Of a DNA stretch of 12,106 bases, positions 1-7,471 are shown piece after piece (within the stretch, counting starts at the first letter, position 1; every line of letters begins with the position of its first letter). Location of the stretch: contig JBIIJL010000063.1 in the NCBI GenBank assembly GCA_044233795.1, positions 1-12,106 on the forward strand, read 5' to 3'. This DNA is from JBIIJL01 sp044233795. Lineage in GTDB: Bacteria > Pseudomonadota > Gammaproteobacteria > Legionellales > Legionellaceae. The translations under genes and the position numbers were made by a program. The notes beneath the pieces were generated by a model that worked only from the letters and a program-made list of their open reading frames with translations, made no database searches and was not told where the DNA came from.

Positions 1-22
1 ATCGAGAAAAAAAATCCAGCAT
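1..22 (-). CDS. Possible 5' end of a gene truncated by the window edge
   Basis: An ATG on the minus strand (complement of 20-22) opens a frame reading MLDFFSR before the window ends. It is preceded by a purine-rich AGGGGG five bases upstream, a good ribosome-binding site, and by a perfect TATAAT about 50 bases upstream. Only seven codons are visible, so neither the reality of the gene nor its product can be judged. It would follow der in the same direction. Confidence 0.3.
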
Positions 23-300
23 CCAATCCCCCTCAAATCACATTGTTAAATACTATTTCGTCCCTTCTTCGTATTATATTGAATGTATACATAGTTTCAC
101 TAACATGCAAACTAACGTGATATTTAATGATTGTATAGGTAACGTCCCAAAATTTATTTAGGGTCTTTTGGCAATTGCTCTAGAACGTCTGGGTGACAAG
201 GCTTATCTGCGTTATCCAAGATATTTCTGGATGCCGTGGACACTTTAGAACATTTTCCAAAACAAATTGTTAACAAACCCTAGGCTAAAAATAACCATTT
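23..300. other. Noncoding gap downstream of der
   Basis: No convincing gene is seen in these 278 bases on either strand. The region holds short symmetric elements: ATGTATACAT (83-92), an inverted pair CCAAAA/TTTTGG (147-152 and 166-171), GCAATTGC (171-178), ATCCA/TGGAT around 218-236, and TTGTTAACAA (267-276). None is followed by a clear T-run in the direction of der, so no confident terminator for the upstream operon can be placed. The stretch around 190-245 could be a worn palindromic intergenic repeat, but this cannot be shown from one copy. Confidence 0.4.
73..78 (-). promoter_or_regulatory. Candidate -10 box for the gene at the left edge
   Basis: The minus strand reads TATAAT here, a perfect sigma-70 -10 hexamer, about 50 bases ahead of the ATG at 22. 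No good -35 box sits at 16-18 bases upstream, although a 10-bp palindrome (ATGTATACAT, 83-92) lies in the spacer. In AT-rich DNA such a box can arise by chance. Confidence 0.25.
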
Positions 301-1683
301 TTAACGCTTCACATGCTTCATCAACCGTTTTTTTCTTTTAATTTGCCGAGCAGATAGCTTGTTTTTTTTATCCTTGTACGGATTGTTACTATCTTTAAAT
401 TCTAATTTTAATGGTGTACCAATCAACCCTAATTGTTTAGTAAAACCACTTGATAAATAACGTTTATAGCTTTCTGGAAGGGATGCAAGTTGATTACCAT
501 GAATAATAATCAGTGGAGGATTGTGACCGCCAATATGAGCATAGCGAAGTTTGATTCTCCGCCCGTTAACAAGAGGTGGAACATGTTGGGTTACCAAGTC
601 TTGCAGCAGTCGTGTGGCTTTTGGTGTGGATAACTGTTGGGTCGCCGAAGCATATGCCTGCAGGATATCTTTGAAGATCCCACCTACACCACTCCCATGT
701 AAAGCAGAAATATATCTAACTTTTGCAAAATTCGCAAAGTGAAGGCGGCGAGCAAGTTCTTGCTTTATATGCTCTTTATGGTCCTGATCTTGACCATCCC
801 ATTTATTCACCAAAATTACCAAAGCCTTACCTGCCTCAATAATAAAGCCTAAAAGATGTAAATCTTGATCAGTTAAACCATCTTTGGCATCCAATAGCAT
901 CAAACATACATTCGACTCTTTAATTGATTGTAGTGTTTTGATAACTGAAAATTTCTCAATTGCCATATCTACGCGAGAGCGCCGCCTTACACCTGCTGTG
1001 TCGATAAGAATATATTGTTGATTATCTCGTTCAAAGGGAATCGAAATACTATCCCTTGTGGTTCCAGGCATGTCATAAACAACCACCCGCTCCTCACCTA
1101 AAATCCGATTTATCAAAGTAGACTTACCAACATTGGGTCTTCCTGCAAACGCTATTTTAATCCCGACCGATGTAGCGTTTATAGACTCTGCGGTTTGAAA
1201 AGTATCTGTTACAGTAGAAAGTAAGGGTTGCAATCCCCTCCCGTGTGAAGCCGAAATTGCATAAACATGAGCAAAACCTAAAGATTGAAAATCAGCTGTC
1301 GCGATATCCTCATCCATACCATCAGCTTTGTTCACCACAAGATATATCGGTTTATGAATTTTTCTAAGACGATTAGCAATACTTACATCAATAGCCGTAA
1401 GACCCGCTCGGCCATCAACTAGGAAAAAAACACCATCTGCCTCATCCAACGCAAATTGTGATTGTTTAGACATTAGGGCATCTACTGCAATATCTTCCAC
1501 CCCTACACCACCAGTATCAACAACAATGAAGGGCTTACCTCCAAAAGATGCATCACCATATTGTCTATCGCGCGTTAAACCTGGAAAATCAGCAACTAAA
1601 GCGTCCTGTGTACGAGTTAAGCGATTAAATAACGTCGACTTCCCGACATTTGGCCGCCCAACGAGAGCAATTACGGGAATCAT
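301..1683 (-). CDS. der: Ribosome biogenesis GTPase Der (EngA)
   Basis: Der is an essential cytoplasmic GTPase with two G domains in tandem. It binds the 50S subunit and is needed for its late maturation. The 460-residue product shows the first GRPNVGKS P-loop at residues 9-16, DTGG at 56-59 and NKAD at 118-121. The second G domain has GRPNVGKS at 181-188, DTAG at 228-231 and NKWD at 293-296. A KH-like RNA-binding domain follows at roughly 350-435, then a very lysine/arginine-rich tail typical of the family. The ATG start lies four bases after the bamB stop, and the protein begins directly with the usual family N-terminus, so translation is probably coupled to bamB. It is the last gene of the cluster, followed by noncoding DNA. 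All GTP-binding motifs are intact. Confidence 0.98.
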   Translation of the reverse strand: MIPVIALVGRPNVGKSTLFNRLTRTQDALVADFPGLTRDRQYGDASFGGKPFIVVDTGGVGVEDIAVDALMSKQSQFALDEADGVFFLVDGRAGLTAIDVSIANRLRKIHKPIYLVVNKADGMDEDIATADFQSLGFAHVYAISASHGRGLQPLLSTVTDTFQTAESINATSVGIKIAFAGRPNVGKSTLINRILGEERVVVYDMPGTTRDSISIPFERDNQQYILIDTAGVRRRSRVDMAIEKFSVIKTLQSIKESNVCLMLLDAKDGLTDQDLHLLGFIIEAGKALVILVNKWDGQDQDHKEHIKQELARRLHFANFAKVRYISALHGSGVGGIFKDILQAYASATQQLSTPKATRLLQDLVTQHVPPLVNGRRIKLRYAHIGGHNPPLIIIHGNQLASLPESYKRYLSSGFTKQLGLIGTPLKLEFKDSNNPYKDKKNKLSARQIKRKKRLMKHVKR

Positions 1684-1687
1684 GAGG

Positions 1688-2851
1688 TCATCTCACAGAA
1701 AATCGGTACAGTTTACCATTTGCAGTCATGACAAATATCTTGTTATGAACAACAGCAGGAGAAATATCAATAGGACCATTTAGCTTTGTTCGAGCAATAA
1801 GCTCACCTGTTTGCTTATCTAGAAGATGAAGATATCCGGTTCTATCTCCCACTACAACCGTTGTAGCTGTCAATAATGGCTCTGTTAAACCCCTCGCCTT
1901 CAAAGCAAGTTGCTTCCATTTAACCAGACCACTTTGCCTATCAAAAGCCCATAAAACATCACTACTGTCAGTCACATACAAAGTGGAACCATCCATCGCC
2001 ATATTTTTATATACCGAAAGTGGCTTTCTCCAATTAAATTCACCATTTGCTAATGAAAGAGCACCAACATAGCCTTGGTAGCTCGCTAAATATGCTACTT
2101 TATCTCGCACAATCGGATCTGCATCAATATCAACCAAACGTTCTACATCACTCGATCCACTCGCGTAGGCGATACTTCGCTGCCAAACAAGACGGCCAGT
2201 ATTAATATCAATTGCATCTAGTTTGCCGTCAGAAAAACCAACGACTGCAAATCCACCGAGAATTACCGGAGAGGAACTAGCTTTCAAAATTAAACTAGGC
2301 GCACCATGTTCGGACATCCATAATTTTTTGCCATTCTTAAGTGAGAACGCATATAAATTACCGTCTATCGTCTTGATGATAATTTTATTATCAACAATCA
2401 CCGGCTTTGAAAGCGCATCTCCAGAGACTTTAAGTTCCAGTAAGTCAGCACCGTCTTCCTGGCGAAGAACAATAACCGAAGAACGAGCAGTCCCGATCGC
2501 GACATACCCTTCCTTAACTGTGGGGCCGCTGACCACACCCTGTTTTATAGTTCGTGTCCATTTGAGACGACCTTTTGCTTGATCAAAAGCCTGCACAACG
2601 CCATTCGCATTGGCAATATATACATTTTGACCTTGAATAGAAGGTTTTAATTTAAGATAAGTACTTGCTTTTCCAGAAGCAGCGAGACCTTGAGACCAAC
2701 GCTCTTGCAGGCGTACTTTTTGCTTAATTTCAGGCAATGCTGAAGGTTGTGGTGTATTATCCTTGCCTAAAAGATAATCATCCACATAGGAACATGACTG
2801 CAATATTAACAACAAAACGACAACACCTAACGATCGACCAACAACAAACAT
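1688..2851 (-). CDS. bamB: Outer membrane protein assembly factor BamB (lipoprotein)
   Basis: BamB is a periplasmic lipoprotein subunit of the BAM complex. It binds BamA and helps fold beta-barrel proteins into the outer membrane. I start it at the ATG ending at 2851, giving 387 residues, close to the E. coli protein. This start has GGAG four bases upstream and gives a short lipoprotein signal peptide with a hydrophobic core at residues 8-17 and lipobox LQSC, with the acylated cysteine at 20. The open frame continues 16 codons further upstream (to 2899) but would then overlap yfgM and spoil the signal peptide. The mature part is a PQQ-like beta-propeller with recurring blades such as GNLYAFSLKNGKKLW, GKLDAIDINTGRLVWQ, GYVGALSLANGEFNWR and GYLHLLDKQTGELI. 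It lies 19 bases after yfgM and four bases before der, matching the usual yfgM-bamB-der order. Confidence 0.96.
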   Translation of the reverse strand: MFVVGRSLGVVVLLLILQSCSYVDDYLLGKDNTPQPSALPEIKQKVRLQERWSQGLAASGKASTYLKLKPSIQGQNVYIANANGVVQAFDQAKGRLKWTRTIKQGVVSGPTVKEGYVAIGTARSSVIVLRQEDGADLLELKVSGDALSKPVIVDNKIIIKTIDGNLYAFSLKNGKKLWMSEHGAPSLILKASSSPVILGGFAVVGFSDGKLDAIDINTGRLVWQRSIAYASGSSDVERLVDIDADPIVRDKVAYLASYQGYVGALSLANGEFNWRKPLSVYKNMAMDGSTLYVTDSSDVLWAFDRQSGLVKWKQLALKARGLTEPLLTATTVVVGDRTGYLHLLDKQTGELIARTKLNGPIDISPAVVHNKIFVMTANGKLYRFSVR

Positions 2852-2870
2852 AATACTCCACCATCTTTTG

Positions 2871-3545
2871 CTATGCTGACTCTGACTCTTTATCCTCAAT
2901 ATTCATAGATTGGGTCATTGCAGCTAATTCATTTGTTTTCATTTCCAAGAACAGATTCCCAATCCCATTGACCTTCGCCTCAGAAACAGCCCTACGATAC
3001 TCAAGAACTGCTTTGTCATACTGACCGATTGCAGCATAAATATCACCTCTTAATTCATTCACAACGGGCGTGTAAGCAACACTATTCACTGAAGCAAGTT
3101 CTGCAAGTGCTTTATCATATGCTTTTTCAGCGACATAAATTCTAGCTAAACGCACTTTAGCAACTTGCTGAATTGACATCATCTTCGAATGTAGAGCAAC
3201 ATACCGAAGTTCTTCCTCAGCTTTAGGAAGTTTCTCACGTAATGTATCAATTTTGGCGAGCGTCAATCTTGCAATGTCTGCATAAACCGTATTGCCATAA
3301 TCACTTAACAATTGATTTGAATAAGCCCTCACCCCGCGATTATCCTGATTTGAAAACGCCAGCATGAGATGCTCATACGCCATTGATGCCTGTTCAGTTA
3401 TTTTATCTTGATGCCAGTGGTAATATTTAAACCCTGCAACTGAGAGTAATATAAGTGATAACAAAATGGTTATGATATTATTATATTTTTCCCACCATTT
3501 TTTTATAACCTCAATTTGTTCAGTTTCTGTCATATACACTGACAT
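2871..3545 (-). CDS. yfgM: YfgM-family periplasmic TPR chaperone, inner-membrane anchored
   Basis: In E. coli, YfgM is an inner-membrane protein with a periplasmic TPR-like domain. It associates with PpiD and SecYEG and helps secreted proteins pass to periplasmic chaperones. The chosen ATG (complement of 3543-3545) has GGGGGA about five bases upstream and gives 224 residues. A GTG ten codons further upstream lacks a ribosome-binding site. A short cytoplasmic segment MTETEQIEVIKKWWEKY matches the family start and is followed by one membrane helix at about 22-40 (N-in). Alpha-helical repeats of the TPR type follow, including a stretch near residues 165-180 reading VVNELRGDIYAAIGQYDKAV. The acidic tail is slightly longer than in E. 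coli. The gene is separated from hisS by 123 bases with a possible promoter, and bamB follows closely. Confidence 0.93.
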   Translation of the reverse strand: MSVYMTETEQIEVIKKWWEKYNNIITILLSLILLSVAGFKYYHWHQDKITEQASMAYEHLMLAFSNQDNRGVRAYSNQLLSDYGNTVYADIARLTLAKIDTLREKLPKAEEELRYVALHSKMMSIQQVAKVRLARIYVAEKAYDKALAELASVNSVAYTPVVNELRGDIYAAIGQYDKAVLEYRRAVSEAKVNGIGNLFLEMKTNELAAMTQSMNIEDKESESA

Positions 3546-3584
3546 GCTCTTCCCCCAAAATTCGATACGACTCACTTATCAACA

Positions 3585-3605
3585 GGAGTAATATACTCCC
3601 TTTTT
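3585..3605. repeat. Small hairpin GGAGTA-ATA-TACTCC with a T-run on the plus strand
   Basis: GGAGTA (3585-3590) and TACTCC (3594-3599) form a 6-bp stem with a three-base loop. On the plus strand it is followed by C and five T, the shape of a short intrinsic terminator. No plus-strand gene lies upstream. On the minus strand the hairpin overlaps the candidate -10 box ahead of yfgM. It might limit antisense transcription, or be coincidental. Confidence 0.3.
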
Positions 3606-3618
3606 ACCAATTCCCCAA
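3590..3618 (-). promoter_or_regulatory. Candidate sigma-70 promoter for yfgM-bamB-der
   Basis: The minus strand carries TTGGGG (complement of 3613-3618), a 17-base spacer and TATATT (complement of 3590-3595). The -10 box matches consensus at five of six bases and the -35 at three. It lies in the 123-bp gap after hisS, the largest break in the cluster between rlmN and der, and would give a leader of roughly 35-40 bases. The gene order fits this reading, but no other evidence supports it. Confidence 0.4.
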
Positions 3619-3668
3619 CAACCCTGTAAGTATAAATTTTGTGCTGACGATAACTTATCCCCCATCAT

Positions 3669-4946
3669 TTATTTCAACATCGCTTCAACCACTTCTTCTA
3701 ACTGATTCAACGGCACAGTTAACTGGTCTATGTGCTGACGTAAATCTTTAATACTGATAGTTTGGTTGTTAATTTCATCACTCCCAAGGATCAAGGCTAA
3801 GCGCGCGCCACTCTTATCAGCTTTCTTAAACTGACTTTTAAATCCCCCTCCAAGAGTATTAACAACAACACGCCAATGAAACGATGAAGCCCTTAACGAC
3901 TCTGCTATCAATAAGGCTTTCGGCATGGCAACTTGATCATCAACCAGAATGAAAAGGTCAGGTGAGCGTTCTGCATGGGCTGCTAAATCGAGTGCGTCTC
4001 TAAGTAACATCAGGCGCTCAACACCCAATGCAAAACCAACGGCAGGCGTTGGTGTCCCACCCAATTGCTCTACCAAACTATCATAACGACCGCCAGCACA
4101 AACAGTTGCCTGACTACCTAATTTGTCAGTAACCCACTCGAACACAGTATGACCATAATAATCTAAGCCACGAACGAGCAGTGGGTTCATCGTGTAGGGA
4201 ATATCTAGAGCGTCTAAACCTTGGCAAAACAGCAAAAAATGCTGCCGACTTTCCTCGCTGATACTGTCTATAAGTTTAGGAGCCAAGGCCAATACATCAG
4301 CCATTGCTGGATTTTTGCTGTCTAAAATCCGTAATGGATTTTTATGAATCCTTTTTTTACTGTCATCATCAAGCGTATCTACAAGAGGCATGAGATACTC
4401 TAACAGTCGTTGTCTATAAGCCTGCCGCTCCTGCAACGTACCAAGCGTATTAACTTGTAAAGACACATGCGCTGAAACACCGAGTATTTGCCAGAGTTTT
4501 TTGCAAATAGAAATTAATTCTAGTTCAATACCAGCCCCTGGGATACCGAATGTTTCGACCCCAAACTGATGAAACTGACGGTAACGACCTTTCTGGGGCC
4601 TCTCATGACGAAACATCGCCCCGCCATACCACAATTTTTGCTGTTGGTTGTAAAGTAACCCATGTTCCAAACAAGCTCTAAGACAACCTACAGTGCCTTC
4701 AGGGCGTAAAGTTAAACTATCACCGTTAAGATCGCTGAAGGTATACATCTCCTTTTCAACAATATCCGTTACCTCACCAATGCTACGTTTAAATAGCTGG
4801 GTATTTTCGATGATGGGTGTCCGAATTTCTTGATAACCATAAGAGCTTAAACACTCGGCAAACATATTTTCAAAACATCGCCAGGCATAAGTTTCACCAG
4901 GAAGAACATCATTTGCCCCGCGAATGCCTTTAATACGATCACTCAC
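3669..4946 (-). CDS. hisS: Histidine--tRNA ligase (HisRS), class II
   Basis: HisRS charges tRNA-His with histidine using ATP. The GTG start at 4944-4946 gives 425 residues, one more than E. coli. It aligns with the family start (SDRIKGIRGANDVLPGE) and has GGAG seven bases upstream; a GTG nine codons earlier gives an atypical extension. Visible class II signatures, numbered from this start, are TLRPEGT at 79-85, motif 2 RHERPQKGRYRQFHQ at 113-127, the histidine-specific LVRGLDYYG at 258-265 with AGGRYD shortly after, and motif 3 GFALGVERLML at 304-314. A C-terminal anticodon-binding domain follows from about 335. The start overlaps the rodZ stop in GTGAGTGA, so translation is probably coupled. 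In most gammaproteobacteria ispG lies between rodZ and hisS; it is absent here. Confidence 0.97.
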   Translation of the reverse strand: MSDRIKGIRGANDVLPGETYAWRCFENMFAECLSSYGYQEIRTPIIENTQLFKRSIGEVTDIVEKEMYTFSDLNGDSLTLRPEGTVGCLRACLEHGLLYNQQQKLWYGGAMFRHERPQKGRYRQFHQFGVETFGIPGAGIELELISICKKLWQILGVSAHVSLQVNTLGTLQERQAYRQRLLEYLMPLVDTLDDDSKKRIHKNPLRILDSKNPAMADVLALAPKLIDSISEESRQHFLLFCQGLDALDIPYTMNPLLVRGLDYYGHTVFEWVTDKLGSQATVCAGGRYDSLVEQLGGTPTPAVGFALGVERLMLLRDALDLAAHAERSPDLFILVDDQVAMPKALLIAESLRASSFHWRVVVNTLGGGFKSQFKKADKSGARLALILGSDEINNQTISIKDLRQHIDQLTVPLNQLEEVVEAMLK

Positions 4947-5502
4947 TCGCACTCTCCGAAAATTTGGTGTCACCTTGAGAAGAAAGTAATGATCTCATTT
5001 TAGATAAATCAGTGAGTCTGATTTCTGACTCTGATTTTGAAGAAGCACTTTCTGTATGACTTACATTGCTTGAAAACAAACGTTCATTATCCTTGTTTGA
5101 ATACCACCATACCAAAACAGCCGCTGAAACAACTAAAGCAAAACACCCTGTAAGCCAACGAATAGCGTACTCAGCACGATGCGTCTCTCGCTTGCTTTGC
5201 CATAGTGCTTTCTCAATCTTGCGCTCAGGGGTATACAATCCATTAAACTGCGCTAATAATTCATCGGGATTAACATCTAGTAATTTTGCATAGGCACGGA
5301 TATAACCTTTGACAAAAACGGGCTCTGGCATCAGGTGGTACTCATCATCTTCCAAAAGCTCAATAAGCCTCACACGCAAATGAAGTTTGCCTGCAATAAA
5401 ATCAGAACTATAGCCCTGCTTTAAACGAAGAGCACGTAACCGAGCACCTGGTTTGGTATTGTTATCTTCTATCATCTCATCCGCTGGTATTGTTGTATTC
5501 AT
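4939..5502 (-). CDS. rodZ: Short RodZ-like protein: HTH domain plus one membrane helix, no periplasmic domain
   Basis: RodZ links the MreB cytoskeleton to the cell-wall elongation machinery and helps set rod shape. This product has 187 residues, far less than the 337 of E. coli RodZ. Residues 18-85 form the conserved Xre-like helix-turn-helix domain (GARLRALRLKQGYS, then MPEPVFVKGYIRAYAKLLDVNPDEL), the part that binds MreB. A basic segment with many Arg/Lys at 92-116 precedes a membrane helix at about 117-134, giving the expected N-in topology. Residues 135-187 are a serine- and acid-rich tail, and the usual beta-rich periplasmic domain (DUF4115) is missing. The ATG has GGAG six bases upstream. 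The gene overlaps the pilW end by 26 bases and the hisS start by 8. The family call is strong; that the short form still works as RodZ is inferred. Confidence 0.88.
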   Translation of the reverse strand: MNTTIPADEMIEDNNTKPGARLRALRLKQGYSSDFIAGKLHLRVRLIELLEDDEYHLMPEPVFVKGYIRAYAKLLDVNPDELLAQFNGLYTPERKIEKALWQSKRETHRAEYAIRWLTGCFALVVSAAVLVWWYSNKDNERLFSSNVSHTESASSKSESEIRLTDLSKMRSLLSSQGDTKFSESASE

Positions 5503-6259
5503 TCATTTCTCCGGTAATGTCGGTAAAGCGTCTCAACCTATCTTTGTAATCTCTGGCCAGTTCTATTTTACCGGCCTTTTCTGCAACATTTGCTGCCATA
5601 CCTAACAACGTTCGATCACTCAAGGCAATGGCTTGGTATTTTTGTAAGTACGTCAATGCCTGATCAAACCGACCTTGGCTAGTTTCAATATTTACAAGCT
5701 CGTATAAAGATTGCTCTCGAGAAGGGTCTTCTTCAAGGGCCTTTAAAAAATAGCTTTTGGCTTTTATAAGATCGGGGATCCCAAGGACACATAAACCTGC
5801 ATTTTCTAGAGCTCCTGCAGTATGCTCATATTGCATATCAGCAGCTGCTTTTAAAAAATAAGCCTCCGCGTGCTGAAAATCTCCTTGTCGACATAAAAAA
5901 GCCCCGTAATTATTGAGCTGGGTACCCGCGCTATTAGAGGTTAGAATCGCTTTCTGATAATAACTTCGTGCCTTATCGAGCTCGCCACTTTTTTCCATAA
6001 AATACGCCATGGAAGCATTTGTATTCGGCGCATTTGGAGCCTGCGCTAAAGCCTGCAGCAACTTGTGCTTGGCTCTGACTCGATTTCCTTGTTTAAGATA
6101 TGCAAGCCCAAGCTGTGCATTATACGCAGCAGCTTCATCAAGCTTGACGGTTTTCACAGGCAACATGTCTTCTGGGGCCGGGGATTGGCGACATGCTACT
6201 AGGAAAATAAGAATCGTTAGTATAATAAAGCGTAATTTCAAAGCAAACTCGCATAGCAT
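5477..6259 (-). CDS. pilW: Type IV pilus biogenesis/stability lipoprotein PilW (PilF), TPR repeats
   Basis: PilW/PilF is an outer-membrane lipoprotein with six TPR repeats. It is needed for assembly and stability of the PilQ secretin that releases type IV pili. The 260-residue product has a hydrophobic signal segment FIILTILIFLVAC with lipobox LVAC and acylated Cys23. TPR units follow from about residue 43, for example AQLGLAYLKQGNRVRAKHKL, SMAYFMEKSGELDKARSYYQ, NNYGAFLCRQGDFQHAEAYF and LYELVNIETSQGRFDQALTY. The ATG has no clear ribosome-binding site. A TTG six codons inside (complement of 6239-6241) would give the tidy N-terminus MKLRFIILTILIFLVAC and is an alternative start. The position between rlmN and rodZ is the normal one in gammaproteobacteria. 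No other pilus genes are in the window, so a retained pilus role is assumed from the family. Confidence 0.9.
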   Translation of the reverse strand: MLCEFALKLRFIILTILIFLVACRQSPAPEDMLPVKTVKLDEAAAYNAQLGLAYLKQGNRVRAKHKLLQALAQAPNAPNTNASMAYFMEKSGELDKARSYYQKAILTSNSAGTQLNNYGAFLCRQGDFQHAEAYFLKAAADMQYEHTAGALENAGLCVLGIPDLIKAKSYFLKALEEDPSREQSLYELVNIETSQGRFDQALTYLQKYQAIALSDRTLLGMAANVAEKAGKIELARDYKDRLRRFTDITGEMNEYNNTSG

Positions 6260-6274
6260 TACATACGGTCGACC

Positions 6275-6280
6275 ATTATA
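6275..6280 (-). promoter_or_regulatory. Candidate -10 box ahead of pilW
   Basis: The minus strand reads TATAAT in the 64-bp gap between rlmN and pilW. The predicted transcript would begin only about 8 bases before the pilW ATG, making it almost leaderless, or more comfortably ahead of the alternative TTG start. No good -35 box is present at 16-18 bases, so this is a weak call. Confidence 0.25.
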
Positions 6281-6323
6281 GCCGGTAAATCAATCATTAA
6301 AATAGTATGTATCCAGACCACCC

Positions 6324-7454
6324 TTAGATTTCGCCTTGAAAACCAGCCTGTTCAGTTTTAGGATTGAAATGTAATTTATGCCAACGCTCGGAACGGGATG
6401 TCCTGTCTTTAAAACGACCAGCTAATTGCCCACAAGCTGCATCAATATCATCACCACGGGTTCTCCTAGTAATGGTGTTGATACCATGACTAATCAAAAT
6501 ATCTCGAAATTTAATGATCGCTGACTCGTTAGAGCGTTGATATTGAGTTAATGGGAATGGGTTAAATGGAATAAGATTGACCTTGGCTGGAACATTGTGG
6601 AGTAGTTTCACCAATTCTCTTGCGTGAACTGCAGTGTCATTAACATCCTTTAACATAACATATTCAAAGGTAACTACTCGCTTTGATTCTCCTTTAAAAT
6701 AATCTCGGCAAACATCCATTAACTCTTTCAAAGGATATTTTTTGTTAATAGGCACCAGTACATCTCGAAGCTCATCAACTGGCGCATGCAATGAAACAGC
6801 AAGGGAAACTGGACTTACTTCTTTTAAGCGCTTCATCTCCGGAATAACCCCGGAAGTGCTCAAAGTCACTCGCCGTTTAGATAATCCATACGCAAAATCA
6901 TCCATCATGATATCCATGGCGTTCACAACATTATCAAAATTCAATAACGGCTCCCCCATACCCATCATAACCACATTGGTAATCCTTCTATCATGGGCCC
7001 CTTGTGCTTTAGATAATTCACGCACAGCAATCCAAATTTGCCCTATGATTTCGGCGGTAGTCAAATCACGATTAAAGCCTTGTTTTGCTGTAGAGCAAAA
7101 AGAGCAGTTTAACCCACAACCAACTTGGGATGAAACACACAAGGTTCCACGCCTTGCTTCTGGAATAAAGACCGTTTCGATAGAATTCCCACAATCAAGT
7201 TTTAATAACCATTTGTGTGTACCATCTGCTGATACTTGCTTACTTGCTATTTCAGGTAATCGAATTTCAGATATTTCAATCAGGCGTGCTTGTAAAGATT
7301 TACCGATATTACTCATCAACGAGAAATCTTGCACGCCCATTTGGTGAATCCACTGCATCAGTTGTTGAGCGCGATAAGATTTTTCGCCACAGTCTGTTAA
7401 AAACTTACGAAGCCCTTGAAAATTAAAATCAAGTAAATTAACTTTCTTACTCAT
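6324..7454 (-). CDS. rlmN: Dual-specificity 23S rRNA/tRNA adenine-C2 methyltransferase RlmN (radical SAM)
   Basis: RlmN methylates C2 of A2503 in 23S rRNA and A37 in some tRNAs through a radical SAM mechanism with a methyl-cysteine intermediate. I start at the ATG ending at 7454 (MSKKVNLLDF, 376 residues), which has GGA seven bases upstream. A TTG four codons earlier (7464-7466) is possible. Numbered from the TTG, the cluster cysteines CxxxCxxC (GCGLNCSFC) are 117, 121 and 124. The two catalytic cysteines are Cys110 (in TLCVSSQ) and Cys345 (in DAACGQLAG). GMGEPLLN at 169-176 is the SAM-binding motif and TRRTRGDDIDAACGQ is the family C-terminal signature. All essential residues are present. 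The gene follows ndk within about 20 bases and precedes pilW, the standard layout. Confidence 0.97.
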   Translation of the reverse strand: MSKKVNLLDFNFQGLRKFLTDCGEKSYRAQQLMQWIHQMGVQDFSLMSNIGKSLQARLIEISEIRLPEIASKQVSADGTHKWLLKLDCGNSIETVFIPEARRGTLCVSSQVGCGLNCSFCSTAKQGFNRDLTTAEIIGQIWIAVRELSKAQGAHDRRITNVVMMGMGEPLLNFDNVVNAMDIMMDDFAYGLSKRRVTLSTSGVIPEMKRLKEVSPVSLAVSLHAPVDELRDVLVPINKKYPLKELMDVCRDYFKGESKRVVTFEYVMLKDVNDTAVHARELVKLLHNVPAKVNLIPFNPFPLTQYQRSNESAIIKFRDILISHGINTITRRTRGDDIDAACGQLAGRFKDRTSRSERWHKLHFNPKTEQAGFQGEI

Positions 7455-7471
7455 TGATGCATCCAAATCGC

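Noticed and set aside
190..245. Possible copy of a dispersed palindromic repeat or insertion-sequence remnant
   Set aside because: Only short imperfect inverted pairs are present and there is no second copy in the window, so it cannot be supported.
267..300. Intrinsic terminator just after der
   Set aside because: Only AT-rich AAAAAT/ATTTTT pairing and a TTGTTAACAA palindrome are present, without a GC stem followed by a T-run.
5066..5293. Plus-strand open frame of 75 codons across rodZ
   Set aside because: It lies antisense within rodZ, shows no family features, and rodZ has a clear domain pattern and ribosome-binding site.
6742..7347. Plus-strand open frame of 201 codons across rlmN
   Set aside because: It is the antisense shadow of rlmN, whose catalytic and cluster residues are all conserved; the antisense product has no recognisable motifs.
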